Positions 27,864-37,875 are shown, counted from the first letter of the stretch. The stretch: 64,000 nt of DNA from Ignatzschineria ureiclastica (GCF_003121845.1 NZ_QEWQ01000003.1:339613-403612); one strand, 5' to 3'. The notes: generated from the sequence alone by a model not told the origin. Translations and numbers: made by a program.

Positions 27864-29555
27864 ATGCGCATTTTTAGTAAAATTATTCTGATTGCTCTCG
27901 GATTTATTCTGATCAATTACCCCTTTATTGAGGGCAAAGCATTCTACTATATTAGTATAGAACGCCCTGACCGACTCTTTCGCCACCTACTCACGGCTTT
28001 TGTCGCATTAAGTATTATCGAGCTTTTTGCCTTTACTAGAATGCGTTGGCGTGTTCCGCTCTATCTGCTCTTTCTCTTTGGTTCGATGAGTTATCTTATC
28101 TACTATTTCGCCACCGGCAGTGAACCTGATTACGAGGACTTTCGCACCTTAATCGATGCCCGCGTGATGATGGGGGAAGCCGCCAAAGGGTATCAAGGAG
28201 CGATTCTCAAAGCCATTCTCTATCATATTCCCATTACGATCGGTTTCTTCCTCTTCCCTAAAATTCATATGGGTAGAAAAGGGACGCTCTTCGCCGTTAT
28301 CCTCTATCTTGTAGCGCTCGGCGGAATGCTCATGATTATCTACAATAAGAGTGGTCGCGGCACCAATGGACGCGCCTCTTATATTACGCCGGTAGCCCAA
28401 GTTGCCACATTCACCTACCTGAACTATCTTCGAACCGATGCCGCGGATTTTACTTTCTATCCACGAGAAGCACCGACTCAAGCGGATCTAGGGCAACCAC
28501 TTGCGAAGAATATTATTGTGGTGATGGATGAATCTATTCGCGGCGATATGATCGATCTCAATAGCCATTTAGGTACAACGCCTTCGCTACTGAACTTTCC
28601 TCAAGATCAGCTCCTCAACTTTGGAATGATCGCTTCATTCTCTAACTGTAGTGATACTTCAAATCTAGCAGTGCGCAAAATGCCACGCCTTGGAAAAGAG
28701 CCAAGCGATCTCTTCTTAGATGAAAACACGATTTGGAAAGTCGCACAAACCGCAGGCTTTAAGCCCTACATTATCGATGCACAACATAATGCCACAGGTC
28801 ATAATTTCTATACCGATCACGAATTACAAGGTGTGACCAATATTCACGGCAGTGGCTTGAAAAATGATGGTGAAGTGGTCAATGTGATTGAGCAGATTTT
28901 GTCAGAGAATCAAGAATCTGTCTTTATCTATGCCGGCCTTAAAGGCTCCCATTTCCCGTTCCAAAATACGGGATTTCCAACACCGTTTGTGCCGGCGATG
29001 AAAAATACCAATCTCGCCGATGCCACGCCGGAAGAAGCGCTTAATTCTTACAAAAACTTAGTCCGCGCCAATACCGACCATTTCTTCAGTGAACTTGCAC
29101 AGCTACTTGAAAAATACCCCGACACTATCGTGATCTACACCTCAGATCACGGACAAGATCTCTCAGATCCGAAAGGTAAAAAGACGCACTGCGATGCGAA
29201 AACCACTTCTATGGAAGAGGGGATCGTTCCCTTCATCCTCTTCGCAGAGCCATCGATCCTGAAGCGCCCCCTTGTTACTGATTTCGTTGAAAACCAAGGT
29301 GTTACAAGCCAGATGATTATCGCACCTCTTGTGATGGAATTTATGGGGTATAAACCGGAAATCATTACTCAATTCACAGAGTATCCGGCACTCCTCAATA
29401 AAACGGGTACAGAGATCGGCTTTATTTATAAACGCCCAATCCCTCAATTTAGAAGTGAAATAGAACGCTTTGATATGCAACCAGAAGACCTCGAATATTT
29501 CAGAGAAAATGGCAAAAGTGGCAAGCAACTCCACTATAATTTCTTTGAGGATTAG
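27864..29555 (+). CDS. Sulfatase/alkaline-phosphatase-superfamily membrane transferase (phosphoethanolamine-transferase-like)
   Basis: A 563-residue protein. Hydrophobic segments in the first about 170 residues form several membrane helices. A periplasmic domain of the alkaline-phosphatase superfamily follows, with metal-binding motif VVMDESIRGD (Asp222, Glu223) and YTSDHGQDL (Asp428, His429). The order matches EptA-type lipid A phosphoethanolamine transferases, although EptA has GETAR in place of DESIR. A CSDTSN segment probably holds the Thr nucleophile. It likely modifies lipid A or another envelope glycan, but the substrate is not shown. Confidence 0.72.
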   Translation: MRIFSKIILIALGFILINYPFIEGKAFYYISIERPDRLFRHLLTAFVALSIIELFAFTRMRWRVPLYLLFLFGSMSYLIYYFATGSEPDYEDFRTLIDARVMMGEAAKGYQGAILKAILYHIPITIGFFLFPKIHMGRKGTLFAVILYLVALGGMLMIIYNKSGRGTNGRASYITPVAQVATFTYLNYLRTDAADFTFYPREAPTQADLGQPLAKNIIVVMDESIRGDMIDLNSHLGTTPSLLNFPQDQLLNFGMIASFSNCSDTSNLAVRKMPRLGKEPSDLFLDENTIWKVAQTAGFKPYIIDAQHNATGHNFYTDHELQGVTNIHGSGLKNDGEVVNVIEQILSENQESVFIYAGLKGSHFPFQNTGFPTPFVPAMKNTNLADATPEEALNSYKNLVRANTDHFFSELAQLLEKYPDTIVIYTSDHGQDLSDPKGKKTHCDAKTTSMEEGIVPFILFAEPSILKRPLVTDFVENQGVTSQMIIAPLVMEFMGYKPEIITQFTEYPALLNKTGTEIGFIYKRPIPQFRSEIERFDMQPEDLEYFRENGKSGKQLHYNFFED

Positions 29556-29613
29556 AACGCTATCTTCAGGAGAATAGGTTCAATAATCAAAAATAACATA
29601 ACACATTAAGATT

Positions 29614-29645
29614 AAAGCCAATGTATCGATGTACATTGGCTTTTT
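29614..29645 (+). terminator. Terminator of the eptA-like gene
   Basis: 12-bp stem AAAGCCAATGTA / TACATTGGCTTT with a 6-nt loop and a T run, 58 bp past the stop. Confidence 0.85.
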
Positions 29646-29708
29646 AATTACAAAATATAGTATATTAATAATATTATTAATATTAAAAATATACAAAAAG
29701 GATACTTA

Positions 29709-30743
29709 ATGAATACATCCCCTAATCTTTTTAATTATGCTACCTCTGAATTATCTCAAGATGCTATGATCTGTTGGTTACTTGCACATGCTGATCCAAA
29801 ATATAAAGATAGCACTGACCCGCAATTACAGGCTGTAGCACTCAATTTAATCAATCGATTTCTACAACTTTCAGGAAATGAACCCCTCACCGTTCCCATA
29901 CGGACTGAAAGCTTTAAAATCAAAAAACAAGTAGAACATATAGATATTGTCGTTCAAGTCAATCAATACGTCATCTTAATAGAAGATAAAACCGTAGCAA
30001 ATGTTCATGGCGATCAACTTGATAGATACAAAAAAGCATTTGATCAAAAATATAATGATCAAGACTTCATTATCGTGCCTATCTTTTTTAAAACGTTCGA
30101 TCAAAGTTCTTATCATCAGGTAAAACAAGCTGGATTCATCCCATTTTTACGTCAAGATTTATTAGCAGTCTTATCCCCATTTTCAAAGATCGATAATGAT
30201 ATTTTTCAAGATTATTACCAATATATCTCTCAGATAGAGATTGATGTCGAAGCGTTCCGCACAACTGCCCTAAAAGATTGGAAGGGACGACAATGGATGG
30301 GATTCTTTAAGGCCTTACAAAAAGAATTGAAAAACATGGATATCCAATCTCACTGGAAATATGTTGCAAATGCTTCAGGCGGACAGCAAGTTTTATGGAT
30401 AGAAGGAACGAATAATGCTAATCATCGACAATATATTCAATTACAGAGCCATAGAGAAAAAGGAATAGAACTGGTAATTCGATTATCTAGTAAAGACTCC
30501 AAAATCCCTAACAATACTAAATTATCGATTATTCAACATCTTACAAAAAATTTTGAATTACACTCACATGAATTCCCAAGCATTAAAAACATTATAAAAG
30601 TCAATAGACTAGGTCATGGAAAAACAGTTGCATTGATGATTATCGAACCTAAAAAAGCGATCTTTTCTGATGCGCCCATTTCTTTAGAAGAAATTACTAA
30701 TTTTATGACTGAATCTGTACGTTTTTTATCTCAAAACTTGTAA
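29709..30743 (+). CDS. PD-(D/E)XK nuclease family protein
   Basis: A 344-residue protein. The N-terminal part has a PD-(D/E)XK nuclease core: Asp79 in HIDIVV, then Glu92-x-Lys94 in ILIEDKT, with Gln103 in HGDQLDRYK. This is the pattern of the PDDEXK_4 group. The C-terminal half (about 185-344) is an uncharacterised alpha/beta region. It is preceded by an AT-rich leader with AAGGAT before the ATG, and followed after 35 bp by an HTH protein. A defence or DNA-processing role is possible but unproven. Confidence 0.72.
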   Translation: MNTSPNLFNYATSELSQDAMICWLLAHADPKYKDSTDPQLQAVALNLINRFLQLSGNEPLTVPIRTESFKIKKQVEHIDIVVQVNQYVILIEDKTVANVHGDQLDRYKKAFDQKYNDQDFIIVPIFFKTFDQSSYHQVKQAGFIPFLRQDLLAVLSPFSKIDNDIFQDYYQYISQIEIDVEAFRTTALKDWKGRQWMGFFKALQKELKNMDIQSHWKYVANASGGQQVLWIEGTNNANHRQYIQLQSHREKGIELVIRLSSKDSKIPNNTKLSIIQHLTKNFELHSHEFPSIKNIIKVNRLGHGKTVALMIIEPKKAIFSDAPISLEEITNFMTESVRFLSQNL

Positions 30744-30778
30744 ATATCCAATTATACCAATAAATAAAAATAATATTT

Positions 30779-31660
30779 ATGCACATACAACAATTTCGAC
30801 AAGCGCTACAATACTCACGAGAAACTCTAGCAAAAGAGCTACACGTTTCTGTTATTGATATTGAAAATTGGGAAAGTGGCACGGCTTTCCCTGATATTCG
30901 TTATCTACGAGATATAGCGCTTTTATTTAAGACAAGTGTCGAAGAATTAAGGGGCGATTATCCCTTACGGGCGTATCCTAGAACAGGACATTTCTTTGTG
31001 AATGACTCAACGCTTGATGCTTTTTGGGGACATATTTGTATCCATTTACAGAACCATGAGAACGCTCTTTGGTTTCCGATCTCTCTTAAAAGTCAGCAAT
31101 CTATTGTAGAGCAGTTAGCCCAAAGTACAGCAAGCTATCCTTGGATCTCTATTGAGACCTTAAATAATCGCTTACTTTTTATAAATGTGATGCACACTGA
31201 TTCTATTGAGCTAATTCATCAACAAAAAGAAAATCAACAAAGTACACCTGATGATTGGGATATCCACGGATATAGTTTAGAACTCTACCGCGCGTTAATC
31301 CGAAAAGATCAAGATCCTTTCGGATATATGGCTAGCAATCAATATAGTGATTCTTTTAAAGAAAAAATTGAATCAATTTGCGATTACCACGATCTCTATC
31401 TTGGTACTCATCTATCTGACCTACTCTATAATACCCATATTATTCAAGCTCAAAAAAGCATCTCCGCCCCTATTGCACCAAATTTTATTGCCGAGATCTA
31501 TCAGCATATTACAGAGCGACAACTGCCTACGATGCTCAATATTTCAAAGTCTATCGAGAGTAATCAGCATTTTATTCAAAGCGCAGAAATCGCACTGATT
31601 AATACGCCGCTTGCATTATTGATTGATTACCAAGTATCTCAAAAAGCAGAAGCCTGTTAA
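30779..31660 (+). CDS. Helix-turn-helix (Xre-type) protein with a long uncharacterised C-terminal region
   Basis: A 293-residue protein. Residues 1-58 form an HTH_3 domain (RQALQYSRETLAKELHVSV, then IENWESGTAFPDIRYL). The following about 230 residues contain no domain recognised here. It lies 35 bp after the PD-(D/E)XK gene and 56 bp before an exported protein, on one strand. It could regulate this cluster. The single-copy regulator-like N-terminus suggests DNA binding; the effector is unknown. Confidence 0.65.
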   Translation: MHIQQFRQALQYSRETLAKELHVSVIDIENWESGTAFPDIRYLRDIALLFKTSVEELRGDYPLRAYPRTGHFFVNDSTLDAFWGHICIHLQNHENALWFPISLKSQQSIVEQLAQSTASYPWISIETLNNRLLFINVMHTDSIELIHQQKENQQSTPDDWDIHGYSLELYRALIRKDQDPFGYMASNQYSDSFKEKIESICDYHDLYLGTHLSDLLYNTHIIQAQKSISAPIAPNFIAEIYQHITERQLPTMLNISKSIESNQHFIQSAEIALINTPLALLIDYQVSQKAEAC

Positions 31661-31716
31661 TCTGATTGATATCGAGCAGACCTAAATACTATTTTCAAAC
31701 TATCGAGATCATCACA

Positions 31717-32448
31717 ATGCAAAAATGGCCATTTCTAGTTTCATTACTACTTATCACACTCCTATCTAATGGGAGTTATGCGCAATTGCCTGTTGGAAAA
31801 TATGTGGGGAATAATGGTAGTAGCGCTCTCACTATTACCGAGAAGCGACATCGGCAATATTTTGAAGTGGATATTTTGGGGGCGAATGGTCACTCTTGTT
31901 ATGCCGATGGTTATATTAAAGATGCTGATATGATTCAGAATAATGAACAGATTGGTGTTGTAATTGATGAAGATACACCCGATCAATGCCTTTTATCTTT
32001 TAAGATGCAGGGCAATCAACTACGGCTAGATGTTCTCAGTGAGCAATATAGTGAAGCTTGCCAGCAATATTGCGGCGCTCGCGCCTTTCTCTTTGGGGAG
32101 TTTAAAATTCCTCCCGCTTATTGCACCCATAGTAATATCCAACAAGCGCGCAACCGCTTTAAGCAATTCTATGATCAAAAACGCTATGCAGATGCAGAGA
32201 ATATCCTGAACAAAGTATTAACTCAATGCGATTTTTATCTTGATTTCATACTCAAAGATTCGATTCGTAGCGATTTAGCGCTCACGCTCTATCATCAACA
32301 ACAGCCTGAACTCTGCCTTGAAGTATTAACACCAACGATTGCACTCAATGAGGAAGTTTACCTTCCACCAACAGATGCAGAAAACTATAGAAAAACAGAG
32401 AAAGGCATTTTATTCAATTACAATCTCTGTCAAAAGGCGATTCGCTAA
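31717..32448 (+). CDS. Exported protein of unknown function
   Basis: A 243-residue protein. The start is placed at the ATG before KWPFLVSLLLITLLSNGSYA, a clear signal peptide; the upstream in-frame extension is polar and lacks a ribosome-binding site. The mature N-terminal part (LPVGKYVGNNGSSALTITE) looks like a small beta domain with paired cysteines (C at HSCYADG, DQCLLSF, ACQQYCGA). The C-terminal part looks helical and repeat-like (RYADAENILNKVLTQC). No family was recognised. Last gene of the nuclease/HTH cluster, perhaps only by position. Confidence 0.6.
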   Translation: MQKWPFLVSLLLITLLSNGSYAQLPVGKYVGNNGSSALTITEKRHRQYFEVDILGANGHSCYADGYIKDADMIQNNEQIGVVIDEDTPDQCLLSFKMQGNQLRLDVLSEQYSEACQQYCGARAFLFGEFKIPPAYCTHSNIQQARNRFKQFYDQKRYADAENILNKVLTQCDFYLDFILKDSIRSDLALTLYHQQQPELCLEVLTPTIALNEEVYLPPTDAENYRKTEKGILFNYNLCQKAIR

Positions 32449-32518
32449 CGAATCATTAAATCTGGTTAATTCAAAAGATTCATTCAAGACTCATCAGAGA
32501 TGACGCGTAATGGCTATG

Positions 32519-33892
32519 CTATCCACCTAATTCCACAACAAACTCATCATCATTGATCCGCTGATAACGGCGATAAAAGATATAGGCTACCGGAATCGCA
32601 AGGATCACAGTGGCAATCGGCATTGTAAGCCAAACCCCATCGAGCCCCCAGAACTTCGGCAGAATAAAGAGGAAAGGCACTTGCAATAACAGATTCCCAA
32701 GCGAGATAAAAAGCGCTTTCTGCCCCTCTCCAATGGCTTGGAAGAACATTGTTGCAGTCACAAATAAACCATCTAAAAAGAGTACTGCTAAATGTAAACG
32801 GAGCGCATAAACCGTAACTGCAACAAGCTCAGGATCATCAGTGAACCAACTTGTAAAGAAGTGCGGAAAAATCAGCAATAATGCGGTAATAATGACCCCT
32901 AAACCCAATCCTACATAGATCATCAAACGTGTCACAAAACGCGCCGAACGCACCCGCTCTTCCCCATAAAATCGGCTGATTAGAGGCTGTGAGCCATTCG
33001 CAACGCCTTCCACGGCAAAGTAGTAGATTGTTAATAGATATCCGGCGATCGTATACGCAGACACAGCAACTGTGCCCCCATATTCCATCAGGAATTTATG
33101 GTGTAGCGTCATAATAAAACCGATATAGATAAAGGTGAAAAAAGCCGAGCTTCCCGTTAAAAGAATGGAGCCTAATAGTTTGAAATCAGGCTTAAAATGA
33201 TGCCAAGAGAGCTTCTCTTCACTCTGTTTAAGCACATAATAGCCGCCTAACACCATTGCCACCATTTCGCCACCGATACTCGCAAGCGCAGCGCCTAAAA
33301 TACCGATCTTAAAGTAAGAGATCAGCAAAAAGGAGAGTAGGATATTCACCGTTACGCCGGCAGCGATATAACAAGTTGAGCGCAGAGGTGTTCCCACATT
33401 ACGCACAATAAAGGGCATTGCGAGGCTACCAATCACAAAGGGGGCGGCAAAAGCAAAGGTACGAATAAAAACCTCAGCCATCTCTGCGGCAGTCCCCTCA
33501 ACACCTAAAATTGTCACTAGCCAAGGGGCTAAAAAGTAGAGTGCAATGCCGATTAAAATACCGGGAATAAATTGAAGAAAAAGCGCTTGCCCAAGGATTT
33601 TCCGTGCTTTCTCATCTTCCTCTTCGCCTTTAGCGATAGAGTAGAGACTACCAATCCCAACACCGACCAAGAAGCCAAAACCTAATAGAAGCGTAATATA
33701 GGACCAGCCGATATTAATCGCTGCTAATCCTGAAACTCCAATAAAGTGACCCACAAAGAAACCATCAACAATCTGATAAGTTCCACTAATAAACATTGCA
33801 AGAACGGTAGGAATCACATAACTTGCGAATAGTTTAATTACAACAACATTGTAACGACGCACAAAAACCCCAAAGTGGCTAATAACCTCCAT
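32519..33892 (-). CDS. MATE family multidrug efflux transporter
   Basis: A 457-residue inner-membrane protein with twelve predicted hydrophobic helices in two halves. The MATE N-terminal pattern SYVIPTVLAMFISGTYQIVDGFFVGHFIG is visible, and the matching VEGVANGSQPLISRFYG opens the second half. It probably exports cationic drugs or metabolites with Na+ or H+. Its substrate is unknown. It is closer to the NorM/MepA side than the DinF-like protein at 52594-53949. Convergent with the preceding exported-protein gene. Confidence 0.85.
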   Translation of the reverse strand: MEVISHFGVFVRRYNVVVIKLFASYVIPTVLAMFISGTYQIVDGFFVGHFIGVSGLAAINIGWSYITLLLGFGFLVGVGIGSLYSIAKGEEEDEKARKILGQALFLQFIPGILIGIALYFLAPWLVTILGVEGTAAEMAEVFIRTFAFAAPFVIGSLAMPFIVRNVGTPLRSTCYIAAGVTVNILLSFLLISYFKIGILGAALASIGGEMVAMVLGGYYVLKQSEEKLSWHHFKPDFKLLGSILLTGSSAFFTFIYIGFIMTLHHKFLMEYGGTVAVSAYTIAGYLLTIYYFAVEGVANGSQPLISRFYGEERVRSARFVTRLMIYVGLGLGVIITALLLIFPHFFTSWFTDDPELVAVTVYALRLHLAVLFLDGLFVTATMFFQAIGEGQKALFISLGNLLLQVPFLFILPKFWGLDGVWLTMPIATVILAIPVAYIFYRRYQRINDDEFVVELGG

Positions 33893-34014
33893 AGTCTATC
33901 CTCTTTCTTGATAAAAAAGGAGGGGGAGAAATAAAAATATATTGCTATCTTGCTGTTTTAAAAATCTAACCTACTATTGCACCATAAAATAGCAATAATA
34001 AGGGATTCAAAAAA

Positions 34015-34095
34015 ATGGATTACGAATCTCTTCTATCCCTTCAATACGCATTTCAAGCATCTCATTGGGAAGCAACAATGGCTATGGTAAAATAA
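34015..34095 (+). CDS. Possible 26-residue small protein
   Basis: ATG with AGGGA nine bases upstream opens a 26-codon frame (MDYESLLSLQYAFQASHW...) that ends before the HAD gene. The only support is the ribosome-binding site; composition and length allow a chance frame. Confidence 0.15.
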   Translation: MDYESLLSLQYAFQASHWEATMAMVK

Positions 34096-34161
34096 CGATT
34101 ATCCATCCCATACAGCTTTCTCAGCGCTTTCTCAGATAACACTACATAAATAGGAGTTTGT

Positions 34162-35088
34162 ATGCTTACCTTTGATCAAGTTTGGTCACTCTATCACGAA
34201 TATTACAACCCAAAGCGCATTTTTCCGAATCAAGCGATGCCAGAAAAGAGAATGCAAAAGGTCGATTCTCTGCTTTCGATTCAAGATCAGTATGATATTT
34301 TACTCCTCGATGGTTTTGGCGTTCTCAATGTCGGCGGCAGTGCTATTCAACATATGCCAGACACGCTAAAGCAACTGAAAGCAGCGGGAAAAGAACTCTT
34401 TATTCTCACTAATGGCGCTTCTTATCCGACAGATGTACGGGCGAAAGCATACCCGAAGCTTGGATATGATATTCCGGCAGAGTATATCGTTTCATCTCGA
34501 GATGGGGTTGAACGCTTGCTCCCTACCTTACCCCTTACAAAACAAGGTGGCACTTGGGGCGTGATTGTGGGTGAAGATGCATTCATTGAACGATTACCGG
34601 CAAAATGTGAGCTCTTGACGCAAGATAATATCGACATCGTTGATGGCTTTATCTTCCTCGCTGCCGGCGTTTGGAATCAAGAGTGGCAAACAAGATTAAC
34701 AGCTGCTTTGCAAAAACGCACAAGACCGATCATTATCGGTAACCCTGATATCAGCGCTCCGCTTGAAAACAGCTTTTCAGTGGAACCAGGCTTTTATGCG
34801 ATCGAATTACTAAAAGCGATCCCCGATCTTGAAGTTTACTATTGTGGTAAACCTTTTACAAATACGTACGATGCTGCCTTTGAACGAATTCGGTTTGTCG
34901 TCGGAGATTTTGATCCAGCTCGAGTACTGATGGTAGGTGATACGCTACATACCGATATTTTAGGCGGTAATATGGCAGGCTGTAAGACGCTACTAAAAGC
35001 CGATTGGGGGTTTTTACGCGGGAAAGATCCTATGCCTTATATTGAAGAATCGGGTATTGTGCCAGATTTTCTGATTCAAAATAGGTAG
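34162..35088 (+). CDS. HAD-superfamily class IIA hydrolase
   Basis: A 308-residue phosphatase-like protein. Motif I DILLLDGFGVLN (nucleophile Asp in DGFGVL), motif II ELFILTNGAS and motif IV GDTLHTDILGGNMAGCKTLL are present, with a class IIA cap between. It resembles the sugar-phosphatase-like group of NagD/pNPPase homologs. The substrate is unknown. GGAG lies before the ATG. It converges on the ppx/gppA gene across a shared hairpin. Confidence 0.82.
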   Translation: MLTFDQVWSLYHEYYNPKRIFPNQAMPEKRMQKVDSLLSIQDQYDILLLDGFGVLNVGGSAIQHMPDTLKQLKAAGKELFILTNGASYPTDVRAKAYPKLGYDIPAEYIVSSRDGVERLLPTLPLTKQGGTWGVIVGEDAFIERLPAKCELLTQDNIDIVDGFIFLAAGVWNQEWQTRLTAALQKRTRPIIIGNPDISAPLENSFSVEPGFYAIELLKAIPDLEVYYCGKPFTNTYDAAFERIRFVVGDFDPARVLMVGDTLHTDILGGNMAGCKTLLKADWGFLRGKDPMPYIEESGIVPDFLIQNR

Positions 35089-35162
35089 TCAAATCGATCA
35101 TAATCTACTTTCGATTTCTATTTCTATTTCGATTTCAAGTTCGATGCCAGTTTTACACAGAC

Positions 35163-35196
35163 AAAAAGGGCGACTAATCATCGCCCTTGTTCTTTT
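35163..35196. terminator. Bidirectional terminator between the HAD hydrolase and ppx genes
   Basis: AAGGGCGA / TCGCCCTT stem with a 7-nt loop, A-rich on the left and T-rich on the right. It serves both convergent genes. Confidence 0.7.
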
Positions 35197-35256
35197 AACA
35201 TCTTTATTCTTATTAAATATTACGATATCAAGCCATATACTGCTATTGACAGAGAA

Positions 35257-36741
35257 CTACCACGTAAGCGCTGTGCCAATCTGCTTTAAATATTTCTGCT
35301 CACTTAAAAGATCTTCCCTGAAAAGAGGATGCTCTTTAAGCCAACCTTTTTCAAATTGTAACTTGATCTCATCTTTCGAGAGGGAGATCTCCACATTCGG
35401 AGATTCTTTCAAATAACGACCTCGATTGAATAGGACTGAGATACGAAGTAAGCAGGTGATCAGTAGCAAGTAATCGGGCATCCCTTCAAAAGCAGAGGGA
35501 TCGATTTTCCGCTGTTGATAACGAATCATTGTCGCTAAAATTTTCTGATCCTGCTTACTAAAACCATCTAAATCTGCGTGCTCAACTAGATAGGCAGAAT
35601 GTTTATATTGTCGATGATGCGAAATGGCTAAACCTATTTCGTGAAGATAAGAAGCCCATTTGAGATAACGAACTGCTTCATCGGATAATTCAATCTGATC
35701 GCCTTTTGAATTTTTCAGCATCTTCACCAATTTCATACTAGTAATCGCCACTCTTCGAGCCTGCTCTTCATCTGCCCCTAATCTTGCAATTAACGCCTGA
35801 ATCGTCTCATCTCGGCGATCTTTTTGATGAACGCGCCCGAGAAGATCAAATAGAATCCCTTCTCGAAGTGCCACATTGGTCACAGCCATTTTTTCAATAG
35901 AGAGCGTTTTAAACGCAGCTTGTAATATGACCAACCCGGCCCCGACAACATCAGCTCGAGGCTCACTTAAATCAAAGCTCTTCGCAATTTTTTTAGTTTT
36001 ACCGAGCTCAATAAACTTCTCAACGAGATGATCAAGTGATGCCGCCGTAATAAATTCTTCTTGTGGACCGAAAACTGAGACTAATGTTCCGAGCGTTTTA
36101 ATCGTGCCAGATGCGCCGACAAAATGCGCATTTTTGTAAGGAATTAAATAACGTAGCGATTGTAATTCTGATTCCACATAAGTGAATGCTTGCTCATAAT
36201 TCGCTCGGGTAAACTCCCCTTTTGCAAAGAACTTGCGAGTCATATTGACACAACCCACATCTTGACTATAAGCAGCTTTAATCTTGCTCTTGTGCCCTAA
36301 AATAAACTCCGTACTACCGCCACCAATATCGATCACAAAGAGATCTTGCTCTTGATCTTCTAAGTGAATATATTGTGAAACCCCTAGATAGATCAGCCGC
36401 GCTTCTTCTCGCCCTGAAATAATATCAATCGGCATCCCGAGCGCTTGTTCCGCTTCTTTGATAAAACTAGGATCTTTCAGCTTACGAAGTGTTAAGGTTC
36501 CCACTGCTCTGCGATTATTGGGGGCAATCGTGACTAAACGCTCCCGAAATTTACGCAAACAATGGAGTGCTCGCTCACGCACAATAGGATCTAAACCACC
36601 GCCATCGAGCAAACCATAGCCTAACTGCACCATCTCCTTAATCCGATCGACCACTAAAATCCGACCATTATCTTCCTGCATTACCGCCATGTGAAAACTA
36701 TTGGATCCTAAATCAATCACTGCATAAATATCATCTTTCAT
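35257..36741 (-). CDS. ppx: Ppx/GppA-family exopolyphosphatase / pppGpp phosphatase
   Basis: A 494-residue enzyme of the ASKHA fold that removes terminal phosphate from polyphosphate or pppGpp. The N-terminal phosphate-1 motif AVIDLGSNSFHMAV and phosphate-2 motif FVIDIGGGSTEFILG are clear, followed by an HD-like C-terminal region (KWASYLHEIGLAISHHRQYKHSAYL). The length fits Ppx or GppA, which cannot be separated by eye. ppk is not adjacent. Confidence 0.88.
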   Translation of the reverse strand: MKDDIYAVIDLGSNSFHMAVMQEDNGRILVVDRIKEMVQLGYGLLDGGGLDPIVRERALHCLRKFRERLVTIAPNNRRAVGTLTLRKLKDPSFIKEAEQALGMPIDIISGREEARLIYLGVSQYIHLEDQEQDLFVIDIGGGSTEFILGHKSKIKAAYSQDVGCVNMTRKFFAKGEFTRANYEQAFTYVESELQSLRYLIPYKNAHFVGASGTIKTLGTLVSVFGPQEEFITAASLDHLVEKFIELGKTKKIAKSFDLSEPRADVVGAGLVILQAAFKTLSIEKMAVTNVALREGILFDLLGRVHQKDRRDETIQALIARLGADEEQARRVAITSMKLVKMLKNSKGDQIELSDEAVRYLKWASYLHEIGLAISHHRQYKHSAYLVEHADLDGFSKQDQKILATMIRYQQRKIDPSAFEGMPDYLLLITCLLRISVLFNRGRYLKESPNVEISLSKDEIKLQFEKGWLKEHPLFREDLLSEQKYLKQIGTALTW

Positions 36742-36934
36742 ACGTGGTCTCTCGCTATTTCATTGAGCTATTTTGTAAAATTAGAGGCAAACAGACTCTA
36801 ATTAAGTGCATTACAGTTTCGCTATTATCGCACTATTCTAATATTATCCCTAACAAGAAATAGCAATGATTGATCTCTATCTATCACTATTCAAGTAGCT
36901 ATCAAATAGTATAAAAACAGGCTTAACTCAGAAA

Positions 36935-37723
36935 TTATCGTTGATTTGAGAAATAATTACTGAGTTTTACAAAATCTTCGATCGCCAAATTCTCCGCTCG
37001 AATAGTCGGCGCAATCCCTAAAGCATCAATTTCTGCCTCGGTTAACAACCCTTTTAAATTATTACGAAGCATTTTACGTTTCATCGAAAATGCCGCTTTC
37101 ACAATCTCAAAGAAATCATCATCATTCTCAATTCCGTAAGGATTCCCTTCATAAGGAATTAAACGTACAAATTGACTCATCACTTTCGGCGCCGGGTCAA
37201 AGGATTGTGGCGGAATCTCAAGCAGTGGAACCACTTCACAATAACGCTGTACCATGATCGAGAGTCGGCTAAAGGCACTATCGCCAGGTGCTGCTGCCAT
37301 ACGTTCAATCACCTCTTTTTGAAGCATAAAGTGCATATCACTAATTAAGGCAACGTTCGATAGAAGATGGAAGATAATCGGCGTTGAGATGTTATAAGGT
37401 AGATTTCCCACCACTCGAAGCTTCTCTCCTTTAGGTGCTAATTTTGTCAAATCCACCTGCAGTACATCCTCATTAATCACCGTCAAACCATCAAGAGAGC
37501 GGAGATAATCAATCAGATCTCGATCTAACTCAATTACCGTCATCTTTTTCGCTGCTTGTAAGAGTGGACGAGTCATTGCCCCTAAACCTGGACCGATTTC
37601 AACAAGATGATCCCCCGGCATTGGCATAATACTCTGAATAATTTGAAAAATAATACTCTCATCGACCAAGAAGTTTTGCCCAAAACGTTTGCGGGCGCGA
37701 TGAGGTTGTGGAGATTTATGCAT
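36935..37723 (-). CDS. rsmA: 16S rRNA (adenine(1518)-N6/adenine(1519)-N6)-dimethyltransferase RsmA
   Basis: Dimethylates A1518 and A1519 in the 3' terminal hairpin of 16S rRNA. The start is set at the ATG of MHKSPQPHRARKRFGQNFLV, preceded by GAGAG, giving 262 residues; an upstream start would add a hydrophobic leader. Motif I is EIGPGLGAMT and motif IV is NLPYNIS. It lies downstream of surA, as in E. coli, but pdxA is missing between them and a strong terminator separates the two. Confidence 0.95.
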   Translation of the reverse strand: MHKSPQPHRARKRFGQNFLVDESIIFQIIQSIMPMPGDHLVEIGPGLGAMTRPLLQAAKKMTVIELDRDLIDYLRSLDGLTVINEDVLQVDLTKLAPKGEKLRVVGNLPYNISTPIIFHLLSNVALISDMHFMLQKEVIERMAAAPGDSAFSRLSIMVQRYCEVVPLLEIPPQSFDPAPKVMSQFVRLIPYEGNPYGIENDDDFFEIVKAAFSMKRKMLRNNLKGLLTEAEIDALGIAPTIRAENLAIEDFVKLSNYFSNQR

Positions 37724-37875
37724 AAATGACTCTCTCAATGACAAATAAAATATAAAACAGAACACTCAACAATCTAGAACAGATTCTAGATATAAAGTGT
37801 ACATATAAAGCGTAAATATGAAGCAGAAACGTTCAAATGATGCTTCTCAACCCGTCAATGAATAAAGGTCGTTTA

